DNA of 64,000 nt from Humulus lupulus (taxonomy: Eukaryota > Streptophyta > Magnoliopsida > Rosales > Cannabaceae), in assembly GCF_963169125.1 (NCBI RefSeq), contig NC_084797.1, positions 90,305,868 to 90,369,867 of the forward strand, read 5' to 3'. The notes beneath the pieces were generated by a model. That model had not been told where the DNA came from. It searched no databases and saw only the letters and a program-made list of their open reading frames with translations. Numbering within the stretch: position 1 is the first letter of the stretch; every line of letters begins with the position of its first letter. This document shows positions 43,511 to 55,550 of this stretch, one piece after another. Position numbers and translations under genes: made by a program.

Positions 43511-46207
43511 TGAAATTTTTGCTTAACAAGTGGAAAGAGGGTTACTCAGAAAGATACAGAGGTGTTGAAGGAATTCATAATGAGGACAGGAGGCGTGGAT
43601 TTAGCTTACAAGGGAAGCAAAATTACTTGAAAAAACAAAAGTTTCCTGGGAGGGTTGATAATGGAAAGAATGGATCGAGCTAAGTGGCTAGTGACTGGAT
43701 AATGGAATACCCAGAACGTGGCATCCAAATTTTGCCTATTATGATTTCTGACCACGCTCCAATCGTGACACCAACCTAGATGCAAAAAAAGGGATTTCGG
43801 CCCTTCAGGTTTTATTATGCATGGATCAAAGAAGAATCTTGCTCAGAAGCTGTGAAATCATCTTGGGTTCGAGGGATAGAAATCAAGTTGTGCATAGCAA
43901 GATACAAAATACAAAAAAAAAGTGCTCCAAGTGTGGAATAGGAAAGTATTTGGTTTTTACGAAGATGCTAGAAAAAGGGCTCCATTGGTTACAACAACAG
44001 GATGTATCTCACCAAAAAATAGCTGAGGAGGAAGAGATTCAGAAGGAAATAACTTAAATGTGGAAGACAAAGGAAAGCATTTGGAGACAAAAGTCTAGAG
44101 AAAGATGGCTGCATAAGGGAGAGAGAAATTTGAGATTCTTCCATGCATCAACTATCATTCGCAGAAGAAGAAATCATAACTAGGTGATGAGGGATGCAAG
44201 TGGGGATTTGAGGGAAAGTCAAAAGGAAATGGGGCAAATCTTAAATGATTATTTTGAAAAGTTTTTCACTTCTGGTAACCCCAAGATACTAGCCGGCCTG
44301 GAAGCTCTATTCACAAAACTTATTACGAATGAAGATAACACAATGCTCACAAGAGTATCAGACAATGAGGAAATCAGAGATATTTTCTGTCAAATGCATC
44401 CTCCCAAATTTCCTGGCCCATATGGAATGTCAGGATGCTTTTATAGGCAATTTTGGGAAGTCATTGGTGATGATATAATAGAATGTGTCCAAGACTTCTT
44501 CCAAAATGAAGGTTTTGGCAGGAGACTCAATCACACCTTTGTATGTCTCTCCTAAAGACTAAAGATGCAGATACGGTGGAGAAATTCAGGCCTATAAGCC
44601 TATGCAATTTTATGTAAAAGATAATTTCCAAGTTGTTAGTAACTCGTCTCTGTGCGGTGATGGGGAAACTGGTATCATCGCTCTAATCGACCTTCTTACC
44701 AGATAGGTGGATTGTAGAGTTATCAATTTTAACCAAGGAGATTGTGAATACTATCAAGAAAAAGAATGGTAAGAGTGGCCTCATGGCAATTCAAATGGAT
44801 ATGCACAAAGCCTCTGATCGTGTTGAATGGAGTTTTCTCAAGATAGTACTTGGAGCAAATGGATTCGAGATCACTTCATTAATCTCATCATGCAGTGCAT
44901 ATCCTTGGTGTTGTTTGCGTTCTAATTAAATGGATCCCCATTGAAGAAGTTCTATCATGGTAGAGGCCTTTAACAAGGGGATCCCTTGTCTCCCTATATA
45001 TTTCTGCTATGTAACGAGGTTCAATCAAAACTTATCAATAAGGAACAGGAATTGGGAAACATCCATGGGATCAAAATTGCGAGGGAAGCCCCTGCAATAT
45101 CTCATTTAATTTTTGCGGACGACACTATCCTATTTTGAAGAGCTAACCTAAAGGAGGCCCGAACACTCACCAAGTGCATTCATACCTATGAAAAATGGTC
45201 AAGAAAACCATGTATCAAGCATAAATCTAGTGTTCTCCTTTTAGGAAACATCTCTCAAAAAATGAAAAGGGATCTCCTTAGCACCCTACAAGTGAAAACA
45301 ACATCAGGGGATGAAAAACACCTAGGAAATTTTTTTGGTTTTAAAAGAAGGAAAAAGGAGAAATATTCTAGAATTAAGGAGAGCATGCTACAAAGATTGG
45401 AAGGGTGGAAGATGCGGCTGCTCTCAAATGTAGGGAAGAGAATGCTCCAATTGGCAACCTTAGCTATATCGGTATATGCTATGTCCACCTTTAAATTGCC
45501 AATCACTTTGTGCCAAGAAATGAATGCCCTTGCTAAAAGATATTGGTGGACTGGTGGGAATAAAAAGCATCAATTCTTTGCTATCGTAGTGGGACAATAT
45601 ATGCAAAGCTAAGGGTTGTGGAGGCTTGGGATTTAGATGTCTAGAAGACTTCAACAAAGCATTGATTGCGAAATTGATTTGGCAAATAGCCACAAATGTT
45701 GACACTCCTTGGTTAAGGGTGTTTAAAGCAAAGTACTATAGGGAGAATTCTTTCTGGAAGGTAAAGAGCAAGAGCACAGTCTCTCTAGTTTGGAGAGGAA
45801 TAATGGAATCTCAGGACATTGTGCTCAAGGGAGAATGTAGTGTGATTGGCCAAAAAATTGACAATCGACGTATGGAGTCAGCCATGGATTCCTTGGATGG
45901 GGTATGGTGATTTTGTGGAATTAATGGAGCATGTCAAGATTCTCTATAAGTGAAGAATTGGGGAATAAGGTCAAGAAAATTTAGATTCTACTTGAGGAGA
46001 ATAGTGATGCTTTGATTTGGAAACCAAAGGAAAATGGACTCTTCACCGTTATGTTGGCTTATTATGAGGATCAGAAACATAGGTTCAGTAGCGAAAAAAG
46101 AGTTATGGAAGAAAGTCTGGGATCCTAGAATACATCCTAGATTGAGTATAAGCCTTTGGAGAATTATAGCGAATGTGCTCCCAATGAAATACAAACTCAG
46201 TTTTACT
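43511..46207 (+). pseudogene. LINE ORF2, endonuclease C-part, reverse transcriptase, zinc-finger start
   Basis: Resumes with LAYKGSK and WLVTG/DWIMEYP fragments of the endonuclease and the ISDHAPIV motif at about 43,746. RT (44,180-45,250): SEIRDIF-like NEEIRDIFCQMHPPKFPGPYG, KFRPISLCNFM, QMDMHKASDRVEWSFL, LRQGDPLSPYIFLL-like region near 44,975, and the catalytic FADDTILF at 45,112. The thumb and C-terminal region (LGNFFGFKRRKKEKYSRI, KGCGGLGFRCLEDFNKALIA) reach the zf-RVT start (SLWRIIANVLPM) at 46,160. Cut at 46,207 by a Tat LTR. More than ten stops. Clear plant L1 relic. Confidence 0.85.
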
Positions 46208-46695
46208 TGAGGCGCAAGGATTAAGTACCCCTCGTGCACCCGTGCACAGAGCTGAATGTTGAAGGTGTCTTGACGAAGGCGCAAGGTGCCCAAAGAAGAG
46301 GGCCTCACATAGCGAGGCTTGACCTTCCCGAAAGGTCTGTGCAAGGCCTTGATAGAAGGCCCATGTGAAAGAGGGCGAGGCACATGATGATGAGAGCCTC
46401 GCTTTGCGAGGCCAAGCCCGCAAGGCACCTTGTCTCATCTCATGCAACCCGAGCCTCGTTTAAGAGGCCCTACTTCCCTTCTCAAAGTAGGAGCCACTAG
46501 CGAGGCACATTCTCACCACGACTTCTCACAAAATGCAAAGTCCAAAGCCTCCTGACTAGATGTATGAGGAGAACTAGGAAAGACCCAACAATTATTTGGT
46601 TTCAAATCATAATTGATGAAGACGGCTGAGCATGACGTTCATGATAACTCACAAGCTTTCCTACACTTAGCAAAATATAAAGAAACTTGGAGCAA

Positions 46696-48746
46696 ATGCA
46701 TGTTGGGAATTGTGCCCTTAAATCAATTTTAGTTGACAATGGTTTTAATAAAATAAATGACTGAATTGAATTATTGTATATATGTAGCTTATGTACTATA
46801 TTATTGTTAATAATATTAAGTAAATATCATAAAATTCCAAAGTTCATCTATGTTGTCTCAATCTCATGTTGTTATGAGAGGATCAAGATTGAGATAATGG
46901 GCTTAAATAGTTCGCAGTGAAAGAAAGTTATGGAATCTTTAGATTAATTAATGTTGGTATGGTCCACTAGTATTATGAATACATATGACTTAGATTCGGG
47001 TTACTAGTGTAGTAGGACACTTTAGTGGAGGTACTTTACATACTGAGAGTATGTAGAACCGGACCAGATGTGATTTAATAATACTTGTTTGAATACCGTT
47101 TCGTAGTATTATAAAACACATCAATTGATGATCATATACAAACTTACTATAATCTTGAAGTTACTATGAACTCCTATATATGCCATTTGATCATTTGATT
47201 CGAGTGTTACGGTTTGTCAGAATGATCAGGCTAAGAACTATTGTTTTGGGGATTCAATGATGTATATGGCCGAGGACATAGCTTAATGGATATGGAATCT
47301 ATACCTTCTTATAGATTGAATGATGGTTCCCTATTGGGTTGACTTTTGGAACTGAAAAGGTTATTAGCGTCAATGGTACATTAGGAATCAAGATATAATT
47401 AAAAAGTAAAACAGTAATATTATTCCCATTTAATTATGAATCATCAATAGAGGATTAATTTGTATATAATGATTATATCAATGGACGCCTTATGGTTACA
47501 ATAAAATACTCAGTAAATATATGTCTTTAATTCTCAAGAGTGAAGTCTCATATTTATAGTGGAGTAATCATGAGATTAATAAATATGATTATCGAATCAA
47601 AGAGTTTTGGTTAATAATATTTTATTTATTGGAACTTGGAATTATTGGTCAATAGGTCCCCAGGGCGGCTCTATCAACACTATTCAAGGTAACAGTTGAT
47701 ACAATGGTCAAACTGTGAATGAACTATTTGAGAGAATATTTATTCTTCGGGATAAATATGAAATTATGTGATAATTGAAGTTACACAATTTATTATTGCA
47801 TTAATGCATTTTTCGAAATTGTGTAGAAATAAAAGAAGTTGATTTTAATCAAATATTTTATTTAAGTGTGAAATGATAAATATAGATAGTCAAAATTGGT
47901 TTTGATTATTATATTTATTTAATTAATAATAAGATGATAATGGAAATTTAAATTTTGAATTTTGAAATTTGAAATTTATATTGTTATCTTTTCCTTAAAA
48001 AGATGATACCTTATTTGAATTTATAATTATTAATTAAATAAGATAAAAATGCATGAAAAATAAAATCCCCTTATTTTAGGGAAGTGTTACACACATAGGG
48101 CTTCCTGGACTGCCCTATGCATGTACCGCTACTGATAGTGATCAGTTATTAATTTTTTATTTTATTTAATTAACTAATAAAACATTTTGAAAAGGGTTTT
48201 TAAATGGAATGTAAGACTTTGTCTTTAATTATCATTTATTTATTATTATTAAGATGATCAATTTTATTATTATTATGATAATAATACATATATATTCTAT
48301 ATGATAGAAAATAAGAACAAAACAATTTTACAAGAGAAATCAGAAAAATTGATCATCTTTTTCTCACAAAAGATAAACCTTTCACTCTAGCCTATAATCA
48401 ATAGTCTCATGTGTTGATGATACTTTTGATTCACAAATGTGATTCTTGTTCTCTATGTGTCCACCCACATCTTGAGGTGTAAAGAACGTCTTGGAAGATC
48501 TTGGTGTGAGTACTCTAGCAAGGATAGGAAGATCGAAATATATACAAAAAGATTCAAGGATTCTTGATAGGCTACAAGAGGTAAATCATTTCGTATTATT
48601 TTACATATACATACTTTGTTGATTAACATATTGCATATTAAAAGGATCCTCATATAAAGTTGTTTATATGAAAAAAAATTGTTGTATACAAATACTAACA
48701 TTACTGCAATTTTCGCTGCGCACTAGGAACTGTTCCTAACAAGGCA
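46696..48746 (+). mobile_element. Ty1/copia-type solo LTR with imperfect duplication
   Basis: LTR proper 46,701-48,741 (2041 bp), TGTTGGGAATTG to CGCTGCGCAC..CCTAACA. Flanks ATGCA and AGGCA (one mismatch). Same LTR type as 2424-4343 but in + direction. AT-rich, no internal domain; the open frame 48,453-48,701 is not a gene. Confidence 0.75.
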
Positions 48747-49026
48747 TACATTGGAAATGTGAGAACAACCATCATGTATGGGACATTCATACGGGTACAG
48801 AATGTACCAGATTGAGGAGGTCAGAGGCGTGACCCCGACATCCATATAACACAACTAGTGGTGGTGAAAAATAGTACACGGAGTGGTGGTACTACTTGCA
48901 TAACTCTGACCATGTACTAGGGCCGACACCACACCCTTCAGCACCACTAGGATCTGTGCCACTACCTAGACAATGTACCTATGTACTATCTTGTCCCCTG
49001 GGACCACTATGTATCAGGAGCCCCAC

Positions 49027-49034
49027 TATAAATA
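49027..49034 (+). promoter_or_regulatory. TATA box in Tat-type LTR
   Basis: TATAAATA within CCACTATAAATAGATC, about 205 bp before the LTR end. Confidence 0.6.
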
Positions 49035-49234
49035 GATCATAACCCTTCAGACAAGGGGGTTGGAACATTCACTGTGTACTAAGGCTATTGAGTAATATAC
49101 GAGCACTTTTTCTCCATTGTTGTTCAAAGGTTTCCTTCTTCAAGTTTTCTTTAAGTTCCTCTTAAGTTCATCATTTTCTTAGATATCTTTGAGTTTTTTG
49201 ACCTAATATCGTTGATGAGTTAACACCATCAACA

Positions 49235-49524
49235 AACCCATTATACTTTAGCCTTTCAACTTCCTCTTTTAAAGCATTAGACCTTTCCTTCTCGATTCAG
49301 GAAAATGTTCAAGGCATGGCTGATCACAGTAAGGTTGATGCCCACCATGTCCTTGTGCGACCATGCGAACACGTCTTGGTTCTTTCTCAAAAATCTTATA
49401 AGTTCAGACTTGACTCCCACCGCTAAGTTTTTTTTCCAATTTTTACTATCTTAGTTGGTTCATTCTAGTTGAGTGGAACTTCCTCTAAGTCTTCAATTAT
49501 TTTTTCATGCTTTGGAAAAACAAC
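49235..49524 (-). pseudogene. Scrap of Tat pol (protease-RT linker), minus strand
   Basis: On the minus strand fragments read KHEKIIEDLEEVPLN, LIRFLRKNQDVFAWSHKDMV, GINLTVISHALNIF, the region just upstream of RT in Tat pol. Stops and frame changes interrupt it. The left end abuts the LTR at 49,234, the right end the antisense-ORF tail. It does not join the gag at 51,030-58,355 directly. Confidence 0.65.
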
Positions 49525-49702
49525 AAGGAAGCAAACTTTGAATATCTGCCTGCCAACCTTCGGGACAAATAAATTTTCAAATGCGCTGCTCGTGAGGAGG
49601 AGGAGCTTGTTGCTGCTTCCCCAGAGAACCCTGGTCTAGAGATTTCCTTGAATCCTGACGACGATCAAGGTCAGGATCAAGTTGAGGATGATGCAATCAA
49701 CT
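49525..49702 (+). pseudogene. Tat element C antisense ORF, C-terminal tail
   Basis: On the + strand (antisense to C) it reads FEYLPANLRDK, a stop, then CAAREEEELVAASPENPGLE, ISLNPDDDQGQDQVEDDAIN and a stop at 49,700-49,702. The acidic C-terminus with EEEE and DDD matches the style of antisense-ORF ends such as that of element A (..DPIIDVVEEVLE). The N-terminal part is missing. Identification by style and position only. Confidence 0.5.
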
Positions 49703-50299
49703 AGTGAGGCAAGAGTTCCTTTATCCTTTTGTATATTCCAAACACCCAGTCCATAAGGTCCGTGGTGCAAAGACAATAGCTGACCAAGCAACGCTTAATC
49801 TTAGGTATTATTGTAATATTTTTCTTGCATTACATACAATATGTTGCTCGTTAATTTGACTAGATACAATAATTAATTGCTATATATGTTTTCCTAGGTA
49901 CAACATTTTCATGTCATACTTGTCATTTTTTTTTACTTTAGTGTTTGAACAAAAAAACAAAGCACCAATACTACATAATTTTTTCAAAATTTTCTAAGTA
50001 CTATTTAGTTGTGTTTTTTACTTTTTTGCTTACGTTATGGCAGTGTGTACCCTATGTTCCTCCCAATTGATCGAGGAGGTAAGTCATTGGTCACTTGTCA
50101 AATAACCAAACCTTGTTCGAACATAACCCACTTATTCGGAACATATCATATAGAAAATATTCAAAGACAGTGGAACCATACATGTTAAGCAATGCTTGTG
50201 ATAATCACAATAGTTGGAATATTGAATGTAGTAGCACACTCACTTATATATAACTCATAATAAATCTGGACAAAATCATGTCTGTACGAGCAAAAAAAA
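49703..50299. other. Element C 3' untranslated region, unique part
   Basis: About 600 bp, AT-rich, between the antisense-ORF end and the hairpin repeats. I see no gene or repeat in it. Confidence 0.45.
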
Positions 50300-51022
50300 A
50301 TTGGTTTTGGGCTTATAAATAACTTATCATTTTAAAATGGGACAATCGTGCCTTTTGATAAGTTAAAAAATCATAAAAATAACTGGTTGATATAAAATGG
50401 ACAACTGTGTCGTTCAACTAGTTTAGTAAATATGATAATTATCTGGTCGTTTTGATGTGGGCAAAATCGTGCCTTATGACCAGAAAACACAAAAGAAAAG
50501 AATCAGAGATAACTAATTCTTTACCAAGTGGGCAAAATGTACCTTACGATTAGTAATCTTAGTCTTCTAAAATATAATAAAAGGCTGGTTGTTATAAATG
50601 GGCAAGTCGTGCCTGGCAACCAACTTTAAAAAGTCTAGATCATAGAAAAAGTAACTGATTGTTTAAAAAAATGGGCAAATCGTGCCTTACAATGAGTAAA
50701 CACAGACAAGAGAAAAATAGTTGGTTGTGCGAAGAAGGTCAAAAATGTGCCTTATGACCAACGCTTTTAAGAAAATAAAAATGACTAGTGGTTAATCAAT
50801 GGGCAAAACGTGTCTTGCAAGCAAAACATTCATGAAATTGATAAATTACTGGTCGTTTACAAAATGGGCAAATCGTGCCTTACAACAGGTAAACACGGTT
50901 CTTAGAAAAATAAAAGATGACTAGTTGTTTAAAGAATGGGCGATTCGTGATTTACGAGCAGTAAATACAATAAAAATGGTTTATCATAGAAAAATGGGAA
51001 AATCGTGCCTTGCGACTAGCCT
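50300..51022 (-). repeat. Array of ~11 hairpin repeats in element C 3' region
   Basis: Units of 58-73 bp each contain a box like GGGCAAATCGTGCCTT, at 50,339, 50,399, 50,459, 50,530, 50,600, 50,673, 50,736, 50,801, 50,866, 50,938 and 50,996. Each box is flanked by complementary arms that differ between units: AACTTATCA/TGATAAGTT, AACTGGTTGA/TCAACTAGTT, CTGGTCGT/ATGACCAG, ACTAATT/GATTAGT, TGGTTG/CAACCA. The box itself has GGCA..TGCC complementarity. Later units are less well paired. Tandem repeats in Tat 3' regions are known; paired arms of this kind I do not recall as described. No ORF. Confidence 0.8.
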
Positions 51023-52830
51023 TGCATTAACTCATAATAAATGGTGCAATTCGACACTTGAGTTGTTTATGTATATCTGACCGACTTCGATTAGGTTGGT
51101 GCATCAGATTTCCTACAGCAGCTGAATTTTGTTCAGCAGGTTGTTGAATATATCATCTCATGACCTGATGATTTTGAAGAATCAGGAACTCAATTTCATT
51201 TTTAAGTTGGTTACATTCATTAGTGTCATGTCCATAATCATTATGGACGCAACAAAACTTGTTGGTGTTTCTCTTGCTTATATCCTTCTTGATAGGATTT
51301 GGTTTCCTATAGGGCACTTCAGCGTGTGTAGCTTGGAAGACTTCTACTTGTGACCCTAAGAGTGTAGAGTAGGTCATAAAATGAGGAATGTATTCTTGTG
51401 GCTTATCATTGATCTTTGCCCATTTTTTGTAATTGTTATTGCAACTACCAGAATTGTTATTTCGTTTGTCACCATTCTGATTATTCTTGTTACCATTACC
51501 ATTGGTTGTCCGGTTCTAGTTAGTTGTTGGTTGGCACAGCACTGGTGCCTGCTTGATTGGCTTCATCAGCTTTCTATATAGCTTCTTCCAGCTTTATAAA
51601 CTCGTTTGCTTGATCTAGGAACTCTCTTATTGAGTAGGTGGTTTTTCTTATAAGATCGGTTCATAGAGGACCTTTAACTTGGATCCCAGCCTTGATCTCC
51701 ATCAACTTTCCATCATCGCTAACTATTTTGGATCTAGTAGCCTCTTGCATAAAACACTGCACATAATCCTTGAGGGGCTCATTGGGTCCTTGCTTAATGT
51801 CAACGAGGTCATTGAGCTTGGCTGGTAGAATACGAGAAGCAAAGAATTGTGAGTAGAAGAGTCTCATAAATGCATTGCATGAATTAATGGTTCCAGGCTC
51901 TAGTTTAAAGAACCATTGTTGTGCAAAGTTGGCAATGGTAACAGGAAAAATCATGCAACGGACATCATCTCTTACTCCTTGAAGATTCATCTGTATTTCA
52001 AAGTTATTCATGTGTGACATGGGATCTTCTTTTCCAATGTACATCTTCCAAGTTGTCATCTTGAACTTGGGAGGGATGGTAAGTGCATTGATTCGGTCAA
52101 AGAAATGATAACATTTCCTTCTCTCTAAGTCAACATCAGTTAATTTTGGGGCAGATAACTCACAAACCATCTGAGGGAGGGCATCAGGTTGTTCTTGAAT
52201 AGTTGGAGCGACTAATGGCACAACTCCTGGTGCAGCGACTAGGAGTGCAACAACTTCTCCTTGCAGTGCTGGTGGAATTACTGGTGCAACAGGCTCGTCA
52301 ACATTAGACCCATTGCTTTCCCGAAGCTAGTCAAGGACATTCCACAAGTCACATCCTCTGTTCCTGAGTCCATCAAGGACACTACCTCCTCTAGGTTGCC
52401 CCCAAAATATTGGCTATCTGCTCAAGGAGGTGGTCTTGCTAGACAATTAGCTGGCTCTGGTTGCCTTGGTGTGACAAACAGTCCTTTAGGCTACATGTTT
52501 TCCCTAGCAAGGATATCTTGAGGCCTAGGTGGCCTTGGCAGAGCAAACTGTCTTCTCAGATGCCTATCATTATGACGAGTGCCATAATATTGACTGTTGT
52601 GGGATTTGTAGTACTGACTATCCCTTTCATCTTCGTCATAACCATCCTGGTAGGATGTTTGATAGTTGCTACTGGCTTCTTGATCATTCCTTTGGCTATT
52701 TCTTCTTGAAGGAAGACCATGATTCTATTCAGTACGATGAGGTGGTTGTCCTCAATTTTGACTAACTGGTCGTTCTTTCCTTGGTTGTCGAAATTGCTAA
52801 CTAGGCTCTAGATTTTGTGGATTAGGAGGT
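51023..52830 (-). pseudogene. Tat element C gag, core and zinc knuckle
   Basis: Minus-strand continuation of gag. From 52,830: Arg/Gln/Tyr-rich linker (..DGYDEDERDSQYYKSHN..) with stops. Core at 52,221-51,661, open for 186 codons: KMYIGKEDPMSHMNNFEIQM, AQQWFFKLEPGTINSCNAF, LVDIKQGPNEPLKDYVQCF, a Retrotrans_gag domain. Then TDLIRKTTYSIREFLDQANE in another frame, and at 51,377-51,153 the zinc knuckle CCVHNDYGHDTNEC (C-x2.. form with CxVH variation) followed by NQLKNEIEFL. The tail runs into the repeat array with no protease or RT between. Inactive. Confidence 0.82.
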
Positions 52831-55199
52831 TGTAACGCCTTACTTCCTTAGAACCATTACTAAGTGAGTTTAAATGTGCAATTAACTCGCTGATCGAGGT
52901 TTTAAGACAAAAGTGTAGCTAAATCATAATAAAAGTCATATAATTTGTGAAAATGCATTCATTCATTAAAATTATAGAATGTTATACATTTGGGATCCCA
53001 AAATACTTGTGTAGAAATATTTACAACTCTAAATATAATTAAAATCGACTAAATGACAATATTTAGGTTTAATACAAACATCTCCCGAAAATACCCCTGG
53101 TCGTGCCAGCCAGGCAGGCCAAACATGTACGCATCGCTTCACGCTCTCCGTACTCATGGTTCGTCGACTTTCCCCTTGCCCTTACCTACACCTTAGAGCA
53201 CCCATGAGCCGAAGCCCATCAAGAAAACTCATACAAGCAAATAACATAAGCATATTTATCATTCAACATATAATCAAGCAGCCAACGGGCTAAAGACATA
53301 CGGCCATGCCATCCCAAGTGATTTACCAGGCCCTGGGTTCGCGGTATACACTGTGAGGATATCCCAGGTATCCTTTAGGATCTCGCCCTGGAAACTCGCT
53401 TTCCGTGTGCTAAATGCTGCTCCCGGCCCCTTACTGTCCTCGGCCCTTGCCATTCTCGGCCTTCACCGTTCCCAACTCTTGTCGTTCATTCACATATATG
53501 CACACATAGCATAATTAAACAAATACTTTAACATGTATTAAAATAATCAATGGGGCTACGCCCTGCACACAATCACATAGGGTCATGCCCTGCAACACAA
53601 CTATGGGGCCTCGCCCTGCTCTATGTGTACAACAGTTTTCTTACTTGTATCCCGAGCTTCTTGAGCACCAAAATCCCGAGCACAGTCCTCTAACCCGAGC
53701 CTCGCTGAAACCCTAGTCACAAGACATACATAGCACTCTTGTTACTAACCAATTAATAATCATCCCTCGGAACCAATCTCGTGCTCTCGAGACCTCCCGT
53801 TTCCCCACACAAGGTAGCGAAAGCGTCCCCCGAGCCCTCTGAGCCAAAACCCTACAAATACAAATTCCCATCTCCTGAAATTGGCCTAGTGCCACGGCAC
53901 AACCCTATAGGGGCCACGGTGCCAAGGAAGCCTCCCCTGTCCTGATTCAACCTAGCGCCGCGGCACGGAAGAACAGGGCCGCAGTGCTCATACGCGAACC
54001 CAGAAAATTGGGTTTTTCCCAACATTTTTCCCGAGACAAAACTCTTCCAAATCAATACCAAGGTACACCCAAGTCCCAATTCAACCTAAAACCCCACATA
54101 AAAAGTATACCAACTCAGAAACAACAACAACAAGCCCAAACACACAATCAAACCCAAGAATCACCTAGTGGTTTAAAACTTTACAAAAACTTAAACCACA
54201 CTTTCTAAAACTTAAACCACCCTTTAGAAAACTTAAACCACACCAGCAAATAAACTTCAAAGATGCGTGGAACTCTTACCTCAAGTAAAAATTCGACCTG
54301 AGATGCTTTCAAATTCAACTCTAAGCTTAAATCCTTTGATTCCCAAGTTGAATCCTCACAATCACTAAGCCACAAATCCAATTTTCAGCATTCAACCTAA
54401 ACTCTCAAAAACATGCAATGAGACTCAAAATCAGAGATGAAGCCTTACCTCTGAATTAATCTTGGCCTATGCTTGACTGTAGTTGCCCCAACTTCAGCCT
54501 TGAATTCCTTCCTTGACCCCAAAGAAGATCAGCTCTTCTCCTCCTTCCTTTCCTAGCTTTTTGGTTCTCTCTAGACTTCCAACAAAATATTCAGATTTAT
54601 GCCTAAGTGTAAGTAACATGAATAACTTCTCCTCAGTCAAGTTTATCTTCTCCTAAGGCCAAATTACCATTTTTCCCCTTTCCCCTAATAAAATTCTTAT
54701 ACTAACCTCAAGGGCAATTCTGTCATTTCACCCAAGTTCTGCTAAGACCTCGAGTATACCTAAAAATTCCCGTTAATCCCAGCATACTCAAATCATTATT
54801 AAATTACTACCCGATACTTAATAAATCCAAAACCCATATTATATACCCAAAATACCCCCTGGGCTCCTCCCGAGCTGGGTATTTGACCCCGTTGTGACTT
54901 TTCAGCTAAACTGCTCCCTAGGACCGTCTCGGATCGTGTATCACAATTATATCACCACTCACACGTGGTATCAATCACAATATACACAAATATTACATTT
55001 ATGCCCTCAACGACTAAAATTACAAATACGCCCCTAACAACCAAATGGGCCTCACATGCATATTTAATTCACCTAAACATGCATTTCTAATCACATACTT
55101 TTCAAATTAACATAGTAATACAATATATTAGTTATTGCCCTCCAGGCATGCTAATCTAGGCTCTAAGTCTTATTAGTAAATTTGGGACGCTACAGAGGT
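52826..55199 (-). mobile_element. Tekay-like solo LTR 8, perfect duplication
   Basis: LTR proper 52,831-55,194 (2364 bp), TGTAACGCCTTACTTCC to TTGGGACGCTACA. Perfect duplication GAGGT at 52,826-52,830 and 55,195-55,199. Conserved block 53,180-53,230; GCCACGGCAC/GCGCCGCGGCAC dyads at 53,887-53,990; hairpin ACCCAGAAAATTGGGT at 54,000. It lies in gag of Tat element C. Confidence 0.93.
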
Positions 55200-55550
55200 T
55201 GTCCTCCCCTTGAGGTTGCACGCCTTGGGATCCCATCAGATGGCCTTCCTTCTCCAGACACTTATCTACCACAACCTTGAACTTGGTCACGATTAGGTAA
55301 CACTTTCTCATCTTGATGGAGTTGGCATTGTAATCCTGGTTGAGCCCCCCAGTTTGAGTGATAACTTCGAGTTTGCCCAGGGGAACCAATTGGTCTCTAG
55401 ACCTTGATGGTTGAGCATGCCCTAGGACTCGACCAACTGGCCTTTGAACTTATGGATTTTCCTGGACAATATTCCCAGGCTGAGAATTTACTAGTCGAGG
55501 TCTTGTAGCTTGAGTCTGTAGTAAGACAGCCTCTAGCAGCAAGGGTGTTT
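55200..55550 (-). pseudogene. Tat element C gag, N-terminal segment 2
   Basis: 350 bp of gag DNA between two solo LTRs. On the minus strand pieces of a charged protein are seen (..IKMRKCYLIVTKFKVVVDKC.. in one frame, with shifts). It connects the parts at 57,989 and 52,830 once the LTRs and one copy of each duplication are removed. No domain recognised. Confidence 0.55.

Larger units (their letters stand above)
46208..49234 (+). repeat. Tat-type LTR, solo or recombinant, with copia-type insert
   Basis: TGAGGCGCAAGG to CACCATCAACA; about 980 bp without its insert. TATA box TATAAATA at 49,027-49,034 and pyrimidine-rich U5 give a + direction. The left part (46,208-46,520) is rich in GAGGC words. 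The left flank is LINE (TTACT), the right flank minus-strand Tat pol (AACCC). The flanks do not match, so it is not a simple solo LTR. No primer site follows. Confidence 0.65.

Noticed and set aside
45988..46447. Two minus-strand frames over 110 codons
   Set aside because: Cross the LINE/LTR junction on the opposite strand; chance frames.
46208..49234. Simple solo LTR with duplication
   Set aside because: Flanks TTACT and AACCC do not match and belong to different elements; recorded as a recombinant LTR.
50300..51022. Possible CRISPR array (regular repeats with differing spacers)
   Set aside because: Plant retrotransposon context, repeats are degenerate and the 'spacers' pair with each other; no cas genes.
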